Origin: JALZUV01 sp964654855
GTDB taxonomy: Bacteria > Pseudomonadota > Alphaproteobacteria > Rickettsiales > JALZUV01
Length of the DNA: 64,000 nucleotides
Reading direction: 5' to 3'
NCBI GenBank assembly: GCA_964654855.1
Contig: CAZZJS010000002.1
Coordinates: 1-64,000, forward strand
Below the pieces are notes generated by a model. That model saw nothing but the letters and a program-made list of their open reading frames with translations. It did not search any database and was not told the DNA's origin. Position 1 is the stretch's first letter, and each line of letters opens with the position of its first letter. Shown here one piece after another: positions 9,230-16,630 of the stretch. Both the position numbers and the translations under genes were made by a program.

Positions 9230-10956
9230 ATATTTCACCTTCTATAGCAATTACTTTAAGCTGTATCATTACTGTTATTGCGCTTATTCTATTTTATCAA
9301 CAAAGAATAAAATTAAAAAAACAAGACGTTAAAATGCGCCGAGCTGATCGGCGTAGCCAAGCGCTCATACTAGATGCAGAAGACGGCATGAAACGGCAAA
9401 TTAAGCAAAATAAAAAATTAGCAATAGCTCTCGAAAAAGCAGAGAGCGCAAATCAAGCTAAAACCGAATTTCTGGCCAATATGAGTCATGAGTTGCGAAC
9501 ACCAATGAATGGCGTTCTGGGGGTATGTGGGTTGCTGCGAGACACCAACCTAAACCATGAACAAGAAGAACTGGTAGATACCATCTACCATTCTAGCGAA
9601 GAGCTATTGATACAGTTGAACGATATTCTTGATATATCAAGAGTTGAATCAGGTGATGTGATGGTGGAAGCAGTACCTTTTGATATCAGACTTGCCATAC
9701 AAGAAACGCTGAAGCTGTATGAGATGGAAACAAAATCACGGAACTTGGTCCTAGAAAAAGGAATTACAGATGAAGTTCCTGAGATCTTGATCGGCGACTA
9801 CATTAAGCTGAAACAAATTTTAGGTAACATTATTAGCAATGCCGTCAAATTTACAGAAACGGGATACATTCACTTAAAAGTCACTTGCGAAAAAACACAA
9901 TACCTCTTTTCAATTGAGGATACCGGCATCGGAATACCAAACGAAAAACTCGAGGATATTTTTGAAAAATTCACACAAGCGGACGCTTCCACTACCCGAA
10001 AATATGGAGGAACTGGCCTAGGGTTAGCGATCACAAAACAGCTAATTCACTTACTAGGGGGGGACATTACCGTTACCAGCAAAGTCGGAACGGGAACAAA
10101 GTTTCATCTGACTGTACCTCTACAAACCGCAGAATCAGGTATGGTTGCAGTAAACCAAAAACCAAAAACGTTGAATACCCCTGAGCATCCTATCTCTTCT
10201 GATGACACTCGCATTTTGGTGGTCGACGACCATCCTGTGAACTGTACGTTTGCACGTAAACTTCTGAAGAGATTAGGGTTTAAGAATGTAGATATTGCTG
10301 AAAACGGTGCTCAAGCGCTAGAAATGATTGCGCAAAACAACTATTGCTTGGTGTTGATGGACTGTCAAATGCCCGAAATTGATGGATATGAAGCAACTCG
10401 ATTACTGCGCAAACAGGAAACAAAATCACACCTCCCCATCATTGCAATAACGGCCAATGCGATGGTAGGAGATCGAGAAAAATGCCTCAATGCTGGAATG
10501 GATGATTACTTGAGCAAACCACTCGAACGAGAAAAACTAGAACAGGTGCTCGAACAATGGCTGCCAAGAAATTCTTTCTCAAGTCTGATGACTGAAGAAA
10601 GAAAATCACCTCAACCAAAAGACGATACAATTATCGATTTAGAGCACCTTGAATTATTTACCGAAGGAAACGAAGATGAAGAGTATAAGCTTTTTGAACT
10701 CTTCATTGATCAAGCCTCCATCACTTTACAAACTTTATCAGATAATCTTCAAAACAACGAAGAATGGCGCGAAGCCGCACACAAACTTAAAGGATCTGCA
10801 CTGAATATGGGAGCCGTAGCCATGGCATCTGTATGTAAAGAAGCAGAACTTTCATACCAAAATAGCGAGAATGAGAAAGCAGAGCTTTTCAAACGTATTC
10901 AAACTGCATTACAACGAGTTGAGCATTTCTCCACAGAACGCCGCAAGGCCTTATAG
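9226..10956 (+). CDS. Hybrid sensor histidine kinase with receiver and HPt domains
   Basis: 576 residues. One membrane segment at the N-terminus (about 7-25), then a coiled-coil linker with no recognisable sensor domain. HisKA has the phospho-acceptor His at about 88 (MSHELRTPMNG). The HATPase has the N box (IISNAVKFTE), DTGIGIP and GGTGLGLAI. The receiver has its Asp in LVLMDCQMPEIDG (about residue 385), and a C-terminal HPt has AHKLKGSALNMGA (about 520). All phosphorelay stations are thus on one chain, ArcB/BarA-like. With no periplasmic sensor, the co-encoded globin upstream is a plausible input. It resembles the hybrid kinase at 40473-42377, which lacks HPt. Probable partners are the neighbouring receivers. 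Confidence 0.92.
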   Translation: MNISPSIAITLSCIITVIALILFYQQRIKLKKQDVKMRRADRRSQALILDAEDGMKRQIKQNKKLAIALEKAESANQAKTEFLANMSHELRTPMNGVLGVCGLLRDTNLNHEQEELVDTIYHSSEELLIQLNDILDISRVESGDVMVEAVPFDIRLAIQETLKLYEMETKSRNLVLEKGITDEVPEILIGDYIKLKQILGNIISNAVKFTETGYIHLKVTCEKTQYLFSIEDTGIGIPNEKLEDIFEKFTQADASTTRKYGGTGLGLAITKQLIHLLGGDITVTSKVGTGTKFHLTVPLQTAESGMVAVNQKPKTLNTPEHPISSDDTRILVVDDHPVNCTFARKLLKRLGFKNVDIAENGAQALEMIAQNNYCLVLMDCQMPEIDGYEATRLLRKQETKSHLPIIAITANAMVGDREKCLNAGMDDYLSKPLEREKLEQVLEQWLPRNSFSSLMTEERKSPQPKDDTIIDLEHLELFTEGNEDEEYKLFELFIDQASITLQTLSDNLQNNEEWREAAHKLKGSALNMGAVAMASVCKEAELSYQNSENEKAELFKRIQTALQRVEHFSTERRKAL

Positions 10957-10974
10957 CCCTTATCGTACTCTTTC

Positions 10975-11823
10975 TTATACTGCCTTACCCTTATCAATAT
11001 AATACATTAACTGGTCCTCACGGAATGGCTTACTCACAAACCCAGATGCGCCTGAGTTAATGGTTTCAACGATATTATCCATATAATGATTAGCACTAAA
11101 CATCACAATATTGGCATTAGGGTCATAGTCCAAAAGAGTGCGCATCACTGTTTTACCATCTTTACCCGGCAAACCAATATCCATGAACACAACATCTGGT
11201 CTATGTAATATATACGAAACAATAGCTTCATGTGCATCTTGCGCAGTAACCAGCTCTACCTGGTCATACAGAATCTTTCCAACAATACGACGGGTTAGCG
11301 GGTCATCTTCAACCACGAGTACTTTTTTATGGGTGCGCTCTTCACTCTTATACTGCTGTATAGGATAAAGTTCAAAAATCTCTTTTGCCTCTTCCATGGT
11401 TTTAAACGCTTCAGGATTACTTACTTCCTGCAGATGTAGTGCTTTACTCTTCTCTTCACAAAAAAGAGCAAATTTTTGATAATCCCCATCTAAATGGTAC
11501 AGCTTGTAAGAAGCGTGCAAATTACAGTTCGTGCGTAAAATACCAACTAATTCAACGGCTAGACACCTTAGCCTCGCAACAGGCAGTGACCTTACAATCA
11601 ATAAAATATTTCCATCTTCCAACAAATAGCTATTACTGTTTAAGTTGTTGGTCGCCAGTTGAATAGCACTACGCAGCTGTATCTCTGGATAGGAAGCGGG
11701 CACTTTCTTTGCTCCTGTATCAATATGGATAGCACTCCATTTCACCCATGTTTCCGGAGCTTTTCGTAACGCATTTGCAAGTTTTCCCAAGCAGGGAGCA
11801 TTATTCATTTCGTAAGTATTCAT
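10975..11823 (-). CDS. Response regulator with unknown N-terminal domain and C-terminal receiver (1 of 3)
   Basis: 282 residues. The last 120 form a complete CheY-like receiver (VLVVEDDPLTRR, phospho-acceptor Asp in VVFMDIGLPGKDG, switch Ser in VMFSAN, Lys in VSKPFRED). The first 150 match nothing recognised but follow the same secondary-structure rhythm as the N-terminal parts of 11852-12715 and 15674-16615: a short strand (IHID), a helical stretch, then a strand pair around YLLEDGNILLIV. No DNA-binding or enzymatic output domain is seen; output may be by protein contact. It follows 11852-12715 by 28 bases and is probably in one operon under the sigma-54-type promoter at 12763-12778. It converges on the kinase gene, 18 bases apart. 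Confidence 0.85.
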   Translation of the reverse strand: MNTYEMNNAPCLGKLANALRKAPETWVKWSAIHIDTGAKKVPASYPEIQLRSAIQLATNNLNSNSYLLEDGNILLIVRSLPVARLRCLAVELVGILRTNCNLHASYKLYHLDGDYQKFALFCEEKSKALHLQEVSNPEAFKTMEEAKEIFELYPIQQYKSEERTHKKVLVVEDDPLTRRIVGKILYDQVELVTAQDAHEAIVSYILHRPDVVFMDIGLPGKDGKTVMRTLLDYDPNANIVMFSANHYMDNIVETINSGASGFVSKPFREDQLMYYIDKGKAV

Positions 11824-11851
11824 TGTTTTCCTTCCTTTCTAATCCAGCCAT

Positions 11852-12715
11852 TTACGCCGATTTTTTATAGGTGAGGCATTTTTGAATATGCTGTAGAAGT
11901 TTTTGCGTACTGAAAGGTTTGACTACAAATCCCTTAGCCCCCTTCTCTACAGCACACGCAATATTTTCTTTATTGCCATTTCCGCTCAGCATAACGATAT
12001 GTGCCTTGGGATCGATCTCCAGCAGCTTAGCACATAGGTCATTACCACTAATATCGGGCAAACCAATATCCAAGAAAACAATATCTGGTGCAGTCGCAAC
12101 ATAAGAAGTTAAAGCCCCCCAACCATTCGCTTCCACTGTAGTGCTGTAGTGTTTTTCTAAAATGCTACGCACTAATTTACGAGATAACACATCATCTTCA
12201 ACTACCATCACTTTCACATATTGACGTAAATCACGTTTATTGGACATTGCCTGAAGGTCTTCGGTTGAAAAAGTTAAGTCTAGAGCGCTTTTACGCTTTT
12301 GTTCTTCCACCTTCTTCTTACGTTGCTCATAACGAAGATGTTTGGCTTCCAAAAAGGACTCCGCTAAAAAAGCAACATCATTCCACTGTAAACCTAATTC
12401 GTATAATGTGAGATTCTTTGAACTCAGGGTGATATTTAATGCCACTTCTGCTGCATGGTAGAAACGCTCGCTTTGTTCTAAAGTAATGCCGTTTCCAATG
12501 ACCATAACTCCCATTTTCTCTAATATAAACAGTTGGTGATCCTGCTCTTGAAAGATACGACAACTTTCTGAAACCATCATTTGTAACAGCAAGTGGGAGG
12601 GTTCTATTACGTTAGAAAGATCAAGCCATAAACAACGTCTATTCCTCGGGTATTCTTTAATCACTTCCAAATTTTCAATTAAACGCTCTTCAGCTTGGGA
12701 TTGAATAATAATCAT
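11852..12715 (-). CDS. Response regulator with unknown N-terminal domain and C-terminal receiver (2 of 3)
   Basis: 287 residues. The receiver occupies about 168-285 (VMVVEDDVLSRKL, Asp in IVFLDIGLPDISG, switch Ser in MLSGNG, Lys in VVKPFSTQ). The N-terminal 165 residues are unrecognised; CLWLDLSNV and LFILEKMGVMVIG fall at the same places as the comparable strands of the other two proteins of this type. A basic helix (residues about 130-150, LRYEQRKKKVEEQKRKS) links the domains. First gene after the minus-strand sigma-54-type promoter, about 50 bases downstream of it. It likely acts as a phosphorylated adaptor in the local relay; no output activity is visible. Confidence 0.85.
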   Translation of the reverse strand: MIIIQSQAEERLIENLEVIKEYPRNRRCLWLDLSNVIEPSHLLLQMMVSESCRIFQEQDHQLFILEKMGVMVIGNGITLEQSERFYHAAEVALNITLSSKNLTLYELGLQWNDVAFLAESFLEAKHLRYEQRKKKVEEQKRKSALDLTFSTEDLQAMSNKRDLRQYVKVMVVEDDVLSRKLVRSILEKHYSTTVEANGWGALTSYVATAPDIVFLDIGLPDISGNDLCAKLLEIDPKAHIVMLSGNGNKENIACAVEKGAKGFVVKPFSTQKLLQHIQKCLTYKKSA

Positions 12716-12762
12716 TTTTGACTCTTTCTAAAAATAAATTTCTCTATGTACAGATATCCCCT

Positions 12763-12778
12763 CGCAGGAGATGTGCCA
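12763..12778 (-). promoter_or_regulatory. Sigma-54-type promoter for the 12715-10975 operon
   Basis: Reading the minus strand gives TGGCACATCTCCTGCG: a GG and a GC separated by ten bases, close to the TGGCAC-N5-TTGC consensus (one mismatch in the -12 box). It lies 48 bases before the ATG at 12715. A half-site TATGGGAAC with weak dyad symmetry lies upstream at about 12851-12866. Confidence 0.6.
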
Positions 12779-12925
12779 TTTATTAAATTACTATTTATCA
12801 ATAAGTTAAAATGCACTGAGGATTCAAAACCCTCTCATTATGAGACTTTTTTCTTGATATGGGAACTTTATCGTATCTTCGATACGTACAGGCTAGTTCA
12901 GAATCCCAAGTAGAATTTTTAGATT

Positions 12926-13267
12926 CTACGATATCTTGGATTCCACGAATTCAGATACAAGCGCAAACTCTTTACAAAAAGCATCAAAATACCGCTTAGA
13001 TTGATCAATATGTGAGGTTGTTTCTAACTGACATGCCAATTGATGCAGCTTACTCATTCCTACCTGCAAGTTAGTAGGCTTGAGCTTGTGAGCCGCGCGG
13101 TGCAAACTCTTTATGTTGGCTTCTTTGATAGAATTATCAATTTCATTAATAAGTTCACGAGAATAAAAAAGATATTGTTCTAACCACTCAGTAAACTCAT
13201 CTTCCATTAAGTCTTCCATCTCGGCAAAAGCATTCATATTAATTACAGCACTCTTATCACCCGTCAT
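12926..13267 (-). CDS. Stand-alone HPt phosphotransfer protein
   Basis: 113 residues, all-helical, with the HPt signature AAHKLKPTNLQVGMSKL; the His is the expected phosphoryl carrier between hybrid-kinase receivers and final response regulators. Acidic N-terminus, no membrane segment. Because the hybrid kinase at 40473-42377 has no HPt of its own, this protein is the natural candidate to link it to the regulators here; inferred from domain content only. It is transcribed divergently from 13524-14213, and both share an intergenic region carrying one sigma-54-type promoter in each direction and two palindromes between them. Confidence 0.88.
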   Translation of the reverse strand: MTGDKSAVINMNAFAEMEDLMEDEFTEWLEQYLFYSRELINEIDNSIKEANIKSLHRAAHKLKPTNLQVGMSKLHQLACQLETTSHIDQSKRYFDAFCKEFALVSEFVESKIS

Positions 13268-13313
13268 ATTCTTTCCTCTTATAGAAATAAATTAATGTTT
13301 ATTACTATATGAG

Positions 13314-13329
13314 AGCAATTGTCATACCA
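13314..13329 (-). promoter_or_regulatory. Sigma-54-type promoter for the HPt gene
   Basis: Minus strand reads TGGTATGACAATTGCT, with the GG/GC spacing of ten and a perfect TTGCT -12 box. It lies about 47 bases upstream of the ATG at 13267 and about 55 bases from the first of the two palindromes at 13383-13417. Confidence 0.75.
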
Positions 13330-13382
13330 CGTTCGAATTAGACTCAAGCAATTGTATTATATGAATTCTAGAATTAGCACAT

Positions 13383-13417
13383 TTCCCATATTGGGATTAT
13401 TTTTCCCATATTGGGGC
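13383..13417. promoter_or_regulatory. Two tandem palindromes, candidate sigma-54 activator binding sites
   Basis: TTCCCATATTGGGAT (13383-13397) and TTCCCATATTGGGGC (13403-13417) are near-identical dyads with starts 20 bases apart, i.e. on the same face of the helix. They lie between two divergent sigma-54-type promoters, at distances usual for enhancer sites. Related dyads occur at 18195-18230 and 40326-40369. The binding protein is inferred to be the product of 14307-15743. Confidence 0.65.
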
Positions 13418-13469
13418 ATATAACGAAACGAAAAACTAAAAAACCTTTAAATATCAGTCACCTTTTGAA

Positions 13470-13485
13470 TGGCACATGCATTGCG
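13470..13485 (+). promoter_or_regulatory. Sigma-54-type promoter for 13524-14213
   Basis: TGGCACATGCATTGCG matches the TGGCAC-N5-TTGC consensus exactly. It lies 38 bases before the ATG at 13524 and 52 bases downstream of the second palindrome. Confidence 0.85.
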
Positions 13486-13523
13486 ACTCTATTTTTTATT
13501 AAACTGAAAATAGAAGATAAAAA

Positions 13524-14213
13524 ATGGCCCCAAACCTTTCTCATGCAACGCCTCTTCCACTCATGAAAGCCCTTTATCATGATGTTGTGGGCTCTCTTAC
13601 TTCGATTCAAGGTTTCTCATATATGGCAGCAGATACTATCGGCAATACTATCGAAGTTGAGTTGTTAAATTATGGATTATCAGAGCTACAAAGCACCATG
13701 CTCAACTTATTAGGCTACTGTGCAGCGTTAGAAGGCGAATTACACACTGCAAACAAACCAATTGAAATACAAACTTGCTTAAATACGATGTTGGAGATTA
13801 TCAAACCAGTTGCTGCGCAAAAAGATATTCACTTCACACCAGTTGATCTCAACTCATGCTCAGAAACACTCCTCCTACTAGATCAGGAGCGTTTAAATAG
13901 TATTCTTTTTCAACTTTTTCACTTCCTGATATTGCAACATCACCAAGCTGAATTCTCAATACGTTGTGAGTTAAAACGAACGCAACCCAATGGCCTCTTC
14001 CTATGGCTCCAGATTGACACCCCCTTATTCGAATTTAACGAAACATTGCTTCAAACCCCATTGCACCGAAATAGTCTCGGCCCCGGTATTATTGTACCGA
14101 TAATCCAAGCAATGGGAGGAAACATCTCCATCGAACCAAAAGGAACACGTGCTATGATTGATATCTATATCCCAACACAAATTACCTCATCAGATTCAAT
14201 TGTATCGTTATAG
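13524..14213 (+). CDS. Histidine-kinase-like protein with degenerate ATP site
   Basis: 229 residues, no membrane segment. The N-terminal helix pair resembles a dimerisation/phospho-acceptor domain with the motif ALYHDVVGSLTSIQGF (His about 18). The C-terminal half resembles a HATPase fold: LGPGIIVPIIQAMGG stands where active kinases have the GLGLAI box, but the N-box Asn (LFQLFHFLI) and the DxGxG box are not recognisable. Such reduced kinase-like proteins can serve as phosphotransferases (ChpT is the known alphaproteobacterial case) or as inhibitors; which applies here is not known. It has its own sigma-54-type promoter and lies 93 bases before the sigma-54 activator gene, likely its operon partner. 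Confidence 0.65.
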   Translation: MAPNLSHATPLPLMKALYHDVVGSLTSIQGFSYMAADTIGNTIEVELLNYGLSELQSTMLNLLGYCAALEGELHTANKPIEIQTCLNTMLEIIKPVAAQKDIHFTPVDLNSCSETLLLLDQERLNSILFQLFHFLILQHHQAEFSIRCELKRTQPNGLFLWLQIDTPLFEFNETLLQTPLHRNSLGPGIIVPIIQAMGGNISIEPKGTRAMIDIYIPTQITSSDSIVSL

Positions 14214-14306
14214 ATATACCTCTTTCTCTATAAACCTCACTAAACTTAAGGTTTTGTTAGTGATTCTACGATATAGTTCAGACTGGTAGTATCTTATGGA
14301 GACCTC

Positions 14307-15743
14307 ATGACACATCATATTCTGATCGCAGACGATGATATCTTACAGCAGCGTACTATGCAAAAGGCACTTGAACCTCACGCTGAATATAAATCTACTA
14401 TTGCAAAAAATGGCCATGAAGTACTCTACCACCTAAAAGAACAAGATGATATTGACCTCGTTCTACTCGATCTTGGTATGCCCGAAATGGGAGGGTTTGA
14501 GGCGTTAGAAAAGATACGCGAAGATCATCCAGACCTACCCGTTATTATTGTCACTAGCAGCGAAGATTTGAAAGATGCAGTCAATGCAATGAAGCTCGGC
14601 GCAAACGACTTTATTAGCAAACCAATCTATCCAGAACGCCTTCTGGCTTCCGTCGATAAAATGTTTAGAACTCAAACATTAGAAAACGAAGTTAAGCGTT
14701 TAAAAAAGAAAGCCGGAGAGTTTAGCAGTTTCAGCGATCTTATCGGCCATGATCAAGGACTCAAAGAGACTGTAGATATCTCGCAGCGAGCCGCACCTTC
14801 GGACATACCCGTACTCATTACTGGGGAAAGCGGTGTGGGAAAGGAATTATTCGCGCGAGCCATTCATCAAGCTTCCAATCGCAATAAAAATCCGTTTATT
14901 GCGATTAACTGCGGTGCTATTCCTGAAAAGCTCGTCGAGAGCACTCTATTTGGTCATGAAAAAGGTTCCTTTACAGGTGCCATAAACAAAAAATCAGGTA
15001 AGTTTCTCGAAGCACAAAATGGTACTTTATTTTTAGATGAAGTAGGTGAACTCCCACTTAGCACTCAGGTAAAGCTACTACGCGCAGTACAGCAACAAGA
15101 GATAGAACCTGTTGGAGCATCCACCGCCATACAGGTAGATGTGCGAGTCATCTCTGCGACCAACCGAAACTTACCACGAGAAGTGAAAGAGGCGCGCTTT
15201 AGAGAAGATCTTTATTTCCGCCTTAATGGTATTCCTCTTGAGATTCCACCTCTACGTCAACGCCGTGGGGACATTCAAAAGCTTATTGAGCATTTCGTGG
15301 AGCATTACGCACAAAAAAACAATTCTGCGACTCCTACCCTTACCGATGAAGCGACAGATTATCTATTACAATATGAATGGCCAGGAAATGTCCGTGAACT
15401 AGAAACAGCAATTCAGCGCGCAGTGATTCTTGATACAGATGGCTCAATTAGCGTGAGTGCCTTCACTCACTTTCTTTCCAATACCGCCTATATGGGGCAA
15501 CCCGACCTTAATATTACGGGAGAAATAAATGGACATGTTGGTCTCCGCAATCAACAAGGGCAATTCAAGCCACTAAAGGCAATGGAATGGGAAATTATGG
15601 AGCAAGTCCTCAATGCTTATCAAGGTAATGTCGTGGCAGCTTCAAAAGCATTAGGTATTGGGAAATCAACTCTTTATCGCCGTATTGATGAAGAAAAAGA
15701 AGGTGACACTCTTACAGAACCTGTCGAAGATACTGGAACTTGA
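14307..15743 (+). CDS. Sigma-54-dependent response regulator (NtrC family)
   Basis: 478 residues in the classic order: receiver (ILIADDD, phospho-acceptor Asp in LVLLDLGMPEMGG, Lys in FISKPIY), AAA+ domain with Walker A GESGVGKE, the sigma-54-contacting loop as GSFTGA, Walker B TLFLDEVGE, and a Fis-type C-terminal helix-turn-helix (VVAASKALGIGKSTLYRRI). It should activate sigma-54 promoters when phosphorylated. The six matching promoters in this window and the palindromes beside them make it the obvious local activator. Its 3' end overlaps the convergent gene 15674-16615 by 70 bases. Role comparable to SypG of Vibrio fischeri or PrsR of exosortase systems; the equivalence is inferred. Confidence 0.93.
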   Translation: MTHHILIADDDILQQRTMQKALEPHAEYKSTIAKNGHEVLYHLKEQDDIDLVLLDLGMPEMGGFEALEKIREDHPDLPVIIVTSSEDLKDAVNAMKLGANDFISKPIYPERLLASVDKMFRTQTLENEVKRLKKKAGEFSSFSDLIGHDQGLKETVDISQRAAPSDIPVLITGESGVGKELFARAIHQASNRNKNPFIAINCGAIPEKLVESTLFGHEKGSFTGAINKKSGKFLEAQNGTLFLDEVGELPLSTQVKLLRAVQQQEIEPVGASTAIQVDVRVISATNRNLPREVKEARFREDLYFRLNGIPLEIPPLRQRRGDIQKLIEHFVEHYAQKNNSATPTLTDEATDYLLQYEWPGNVRELETAIQRAVILDTDGSISVSAFTHFLSNTAYMGQPDLNITGEINGHVGLRNQQGQFKPLKAMEWEIMEQVLNAYQGNVVAASKALGIGKSTLYRRIDEEKEGDTLTEPVEDTGT

Positions 15744-16615
15744 GCTTGGCTGCGAGGTTTGGATACACAATCCTCGATTGCCTGCTTCAATTTAACCGCC
15801 TGAAACGGCTTACTTAAGTAATGGTTCACTCCTAATATCTCTGATTCATATTGATCTTCTTTTCGCTGACTTCCACTGAGCATAATAATCGCCGCATGCG
15901 CATCTACTTGCCGGAGCCATCGGGCAACCTCGCACCCAGACATATCAGGTAACCCAATATCAAGAATACACAAATCTGGCTGTTGGTTCAAAAACTCATA
16001 CACTGCAGATTGCGCGTTGAACGCTCGAATTAAATGATAATCTCGACCTACAATGCTACGTAACAGGCTATGAATATGTGGTTCATCATCAATCACCAAG
16101 ATCGTGGGTATTTGAGAGTTTTTTGTAAATTTCTCTGTATAATAGTCATCACTCACTTCGGCACTGACGGGAGGAAGAGAAAGTTTTTTTGTCGCAGGAT
16201 CGCGCAAATCTGCTTGCATCATTTGCTGTAAATAAGGCAAAGCCTGATCAATGGTTCCATACTGAATTGCAGAATCATCTACTGGTACAACTTCGCCTAT
16301 TTCTTCAGTATATCCATAAAAATTGGAAAGATTTTCAACAACACCTTCCACATCCAAAATATTATCGCTACAGAGTAAAATAATAGTATGCGTTTCTTCA
16401 ATGAAACAATGCCAGAGTATATCACTCGTTCTCTCGATCACATTAAACATCTGCGGCAAACTATTCTCACTAATCGCACGATGACGCTCTTTCGAAACAC
16501 CTAAAGCCTCAATATTTACCATAATAACGTGCCACTTGGCTTCGCCTTCATATGAAATATCAGTTAATTTACTCTTCAAAGACTGATAGTTACTCTCTCG
16601 TATTATCGTTTCCAT
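15674..16615 (-). CDS. Response regulator with unknown N-terminal domain and C-terminal receiver (3 of 3)
   Basis: 313 residues. Receiver at about 170-290 (ILVIDDEPHIHSL, Asp in LCILDIGLPDMSG, switch Ser in IMLSGSQ, Lys in YLSKPFQ), followed by a Ser/Arg-rich tail. The N-terminal 150 residues have strands VIMVNIEAL and HTIILLCSD placed as in the two related proteins at 10975-12715. It follows the UDP-glucose dehydrogenase gene by 15 bases with AAGGAGA as ribosome-binding site, so it shares the sigma-54-type promoter at 18128-18143. Its last 70 bases are antisense to the end of the sigma-54 activator gene, which could couple their expression. Confidence 0.85.
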   Translation of the reverse strand: METIIRESNYQSLKSKLTDISYEGEAKWHVIMVNIEALGVSKERHRAISENSLPQMFNVIERTSDILWHCFIEETHTIILLCSDNILDVEGVVENLSNFYGYTEEIGEVVPVDDSAIQYGTIDQALPYLQQMMQADLRDPATKKLSLPPVSAEVSDDYYTEKFTKNSQIPTILVIDDEPHIHSLLRSIVGRDYHLIRAFNAQSAVYEFLNQQPDLCILDIGLPDMSGCEVARWLRQVDAHAAIIMLSGSQRKEDQYESEILGVNHYLSKPFQAVKLKQAIEDCVSKPRSQAQVPVSSTGSVRVSPSFSSSIRR

Positions 16616-16630
16616 ATCTCTTTATTCTCC

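Noticed and set aside
14235..14261. TCACTAA / TTAGTGA hairpin before the sigma-54 activator as terminator
   Set aside because: Stem of only seven pairs with a 13-base loop and no T-run; upstream and downstream genes may be one operon.
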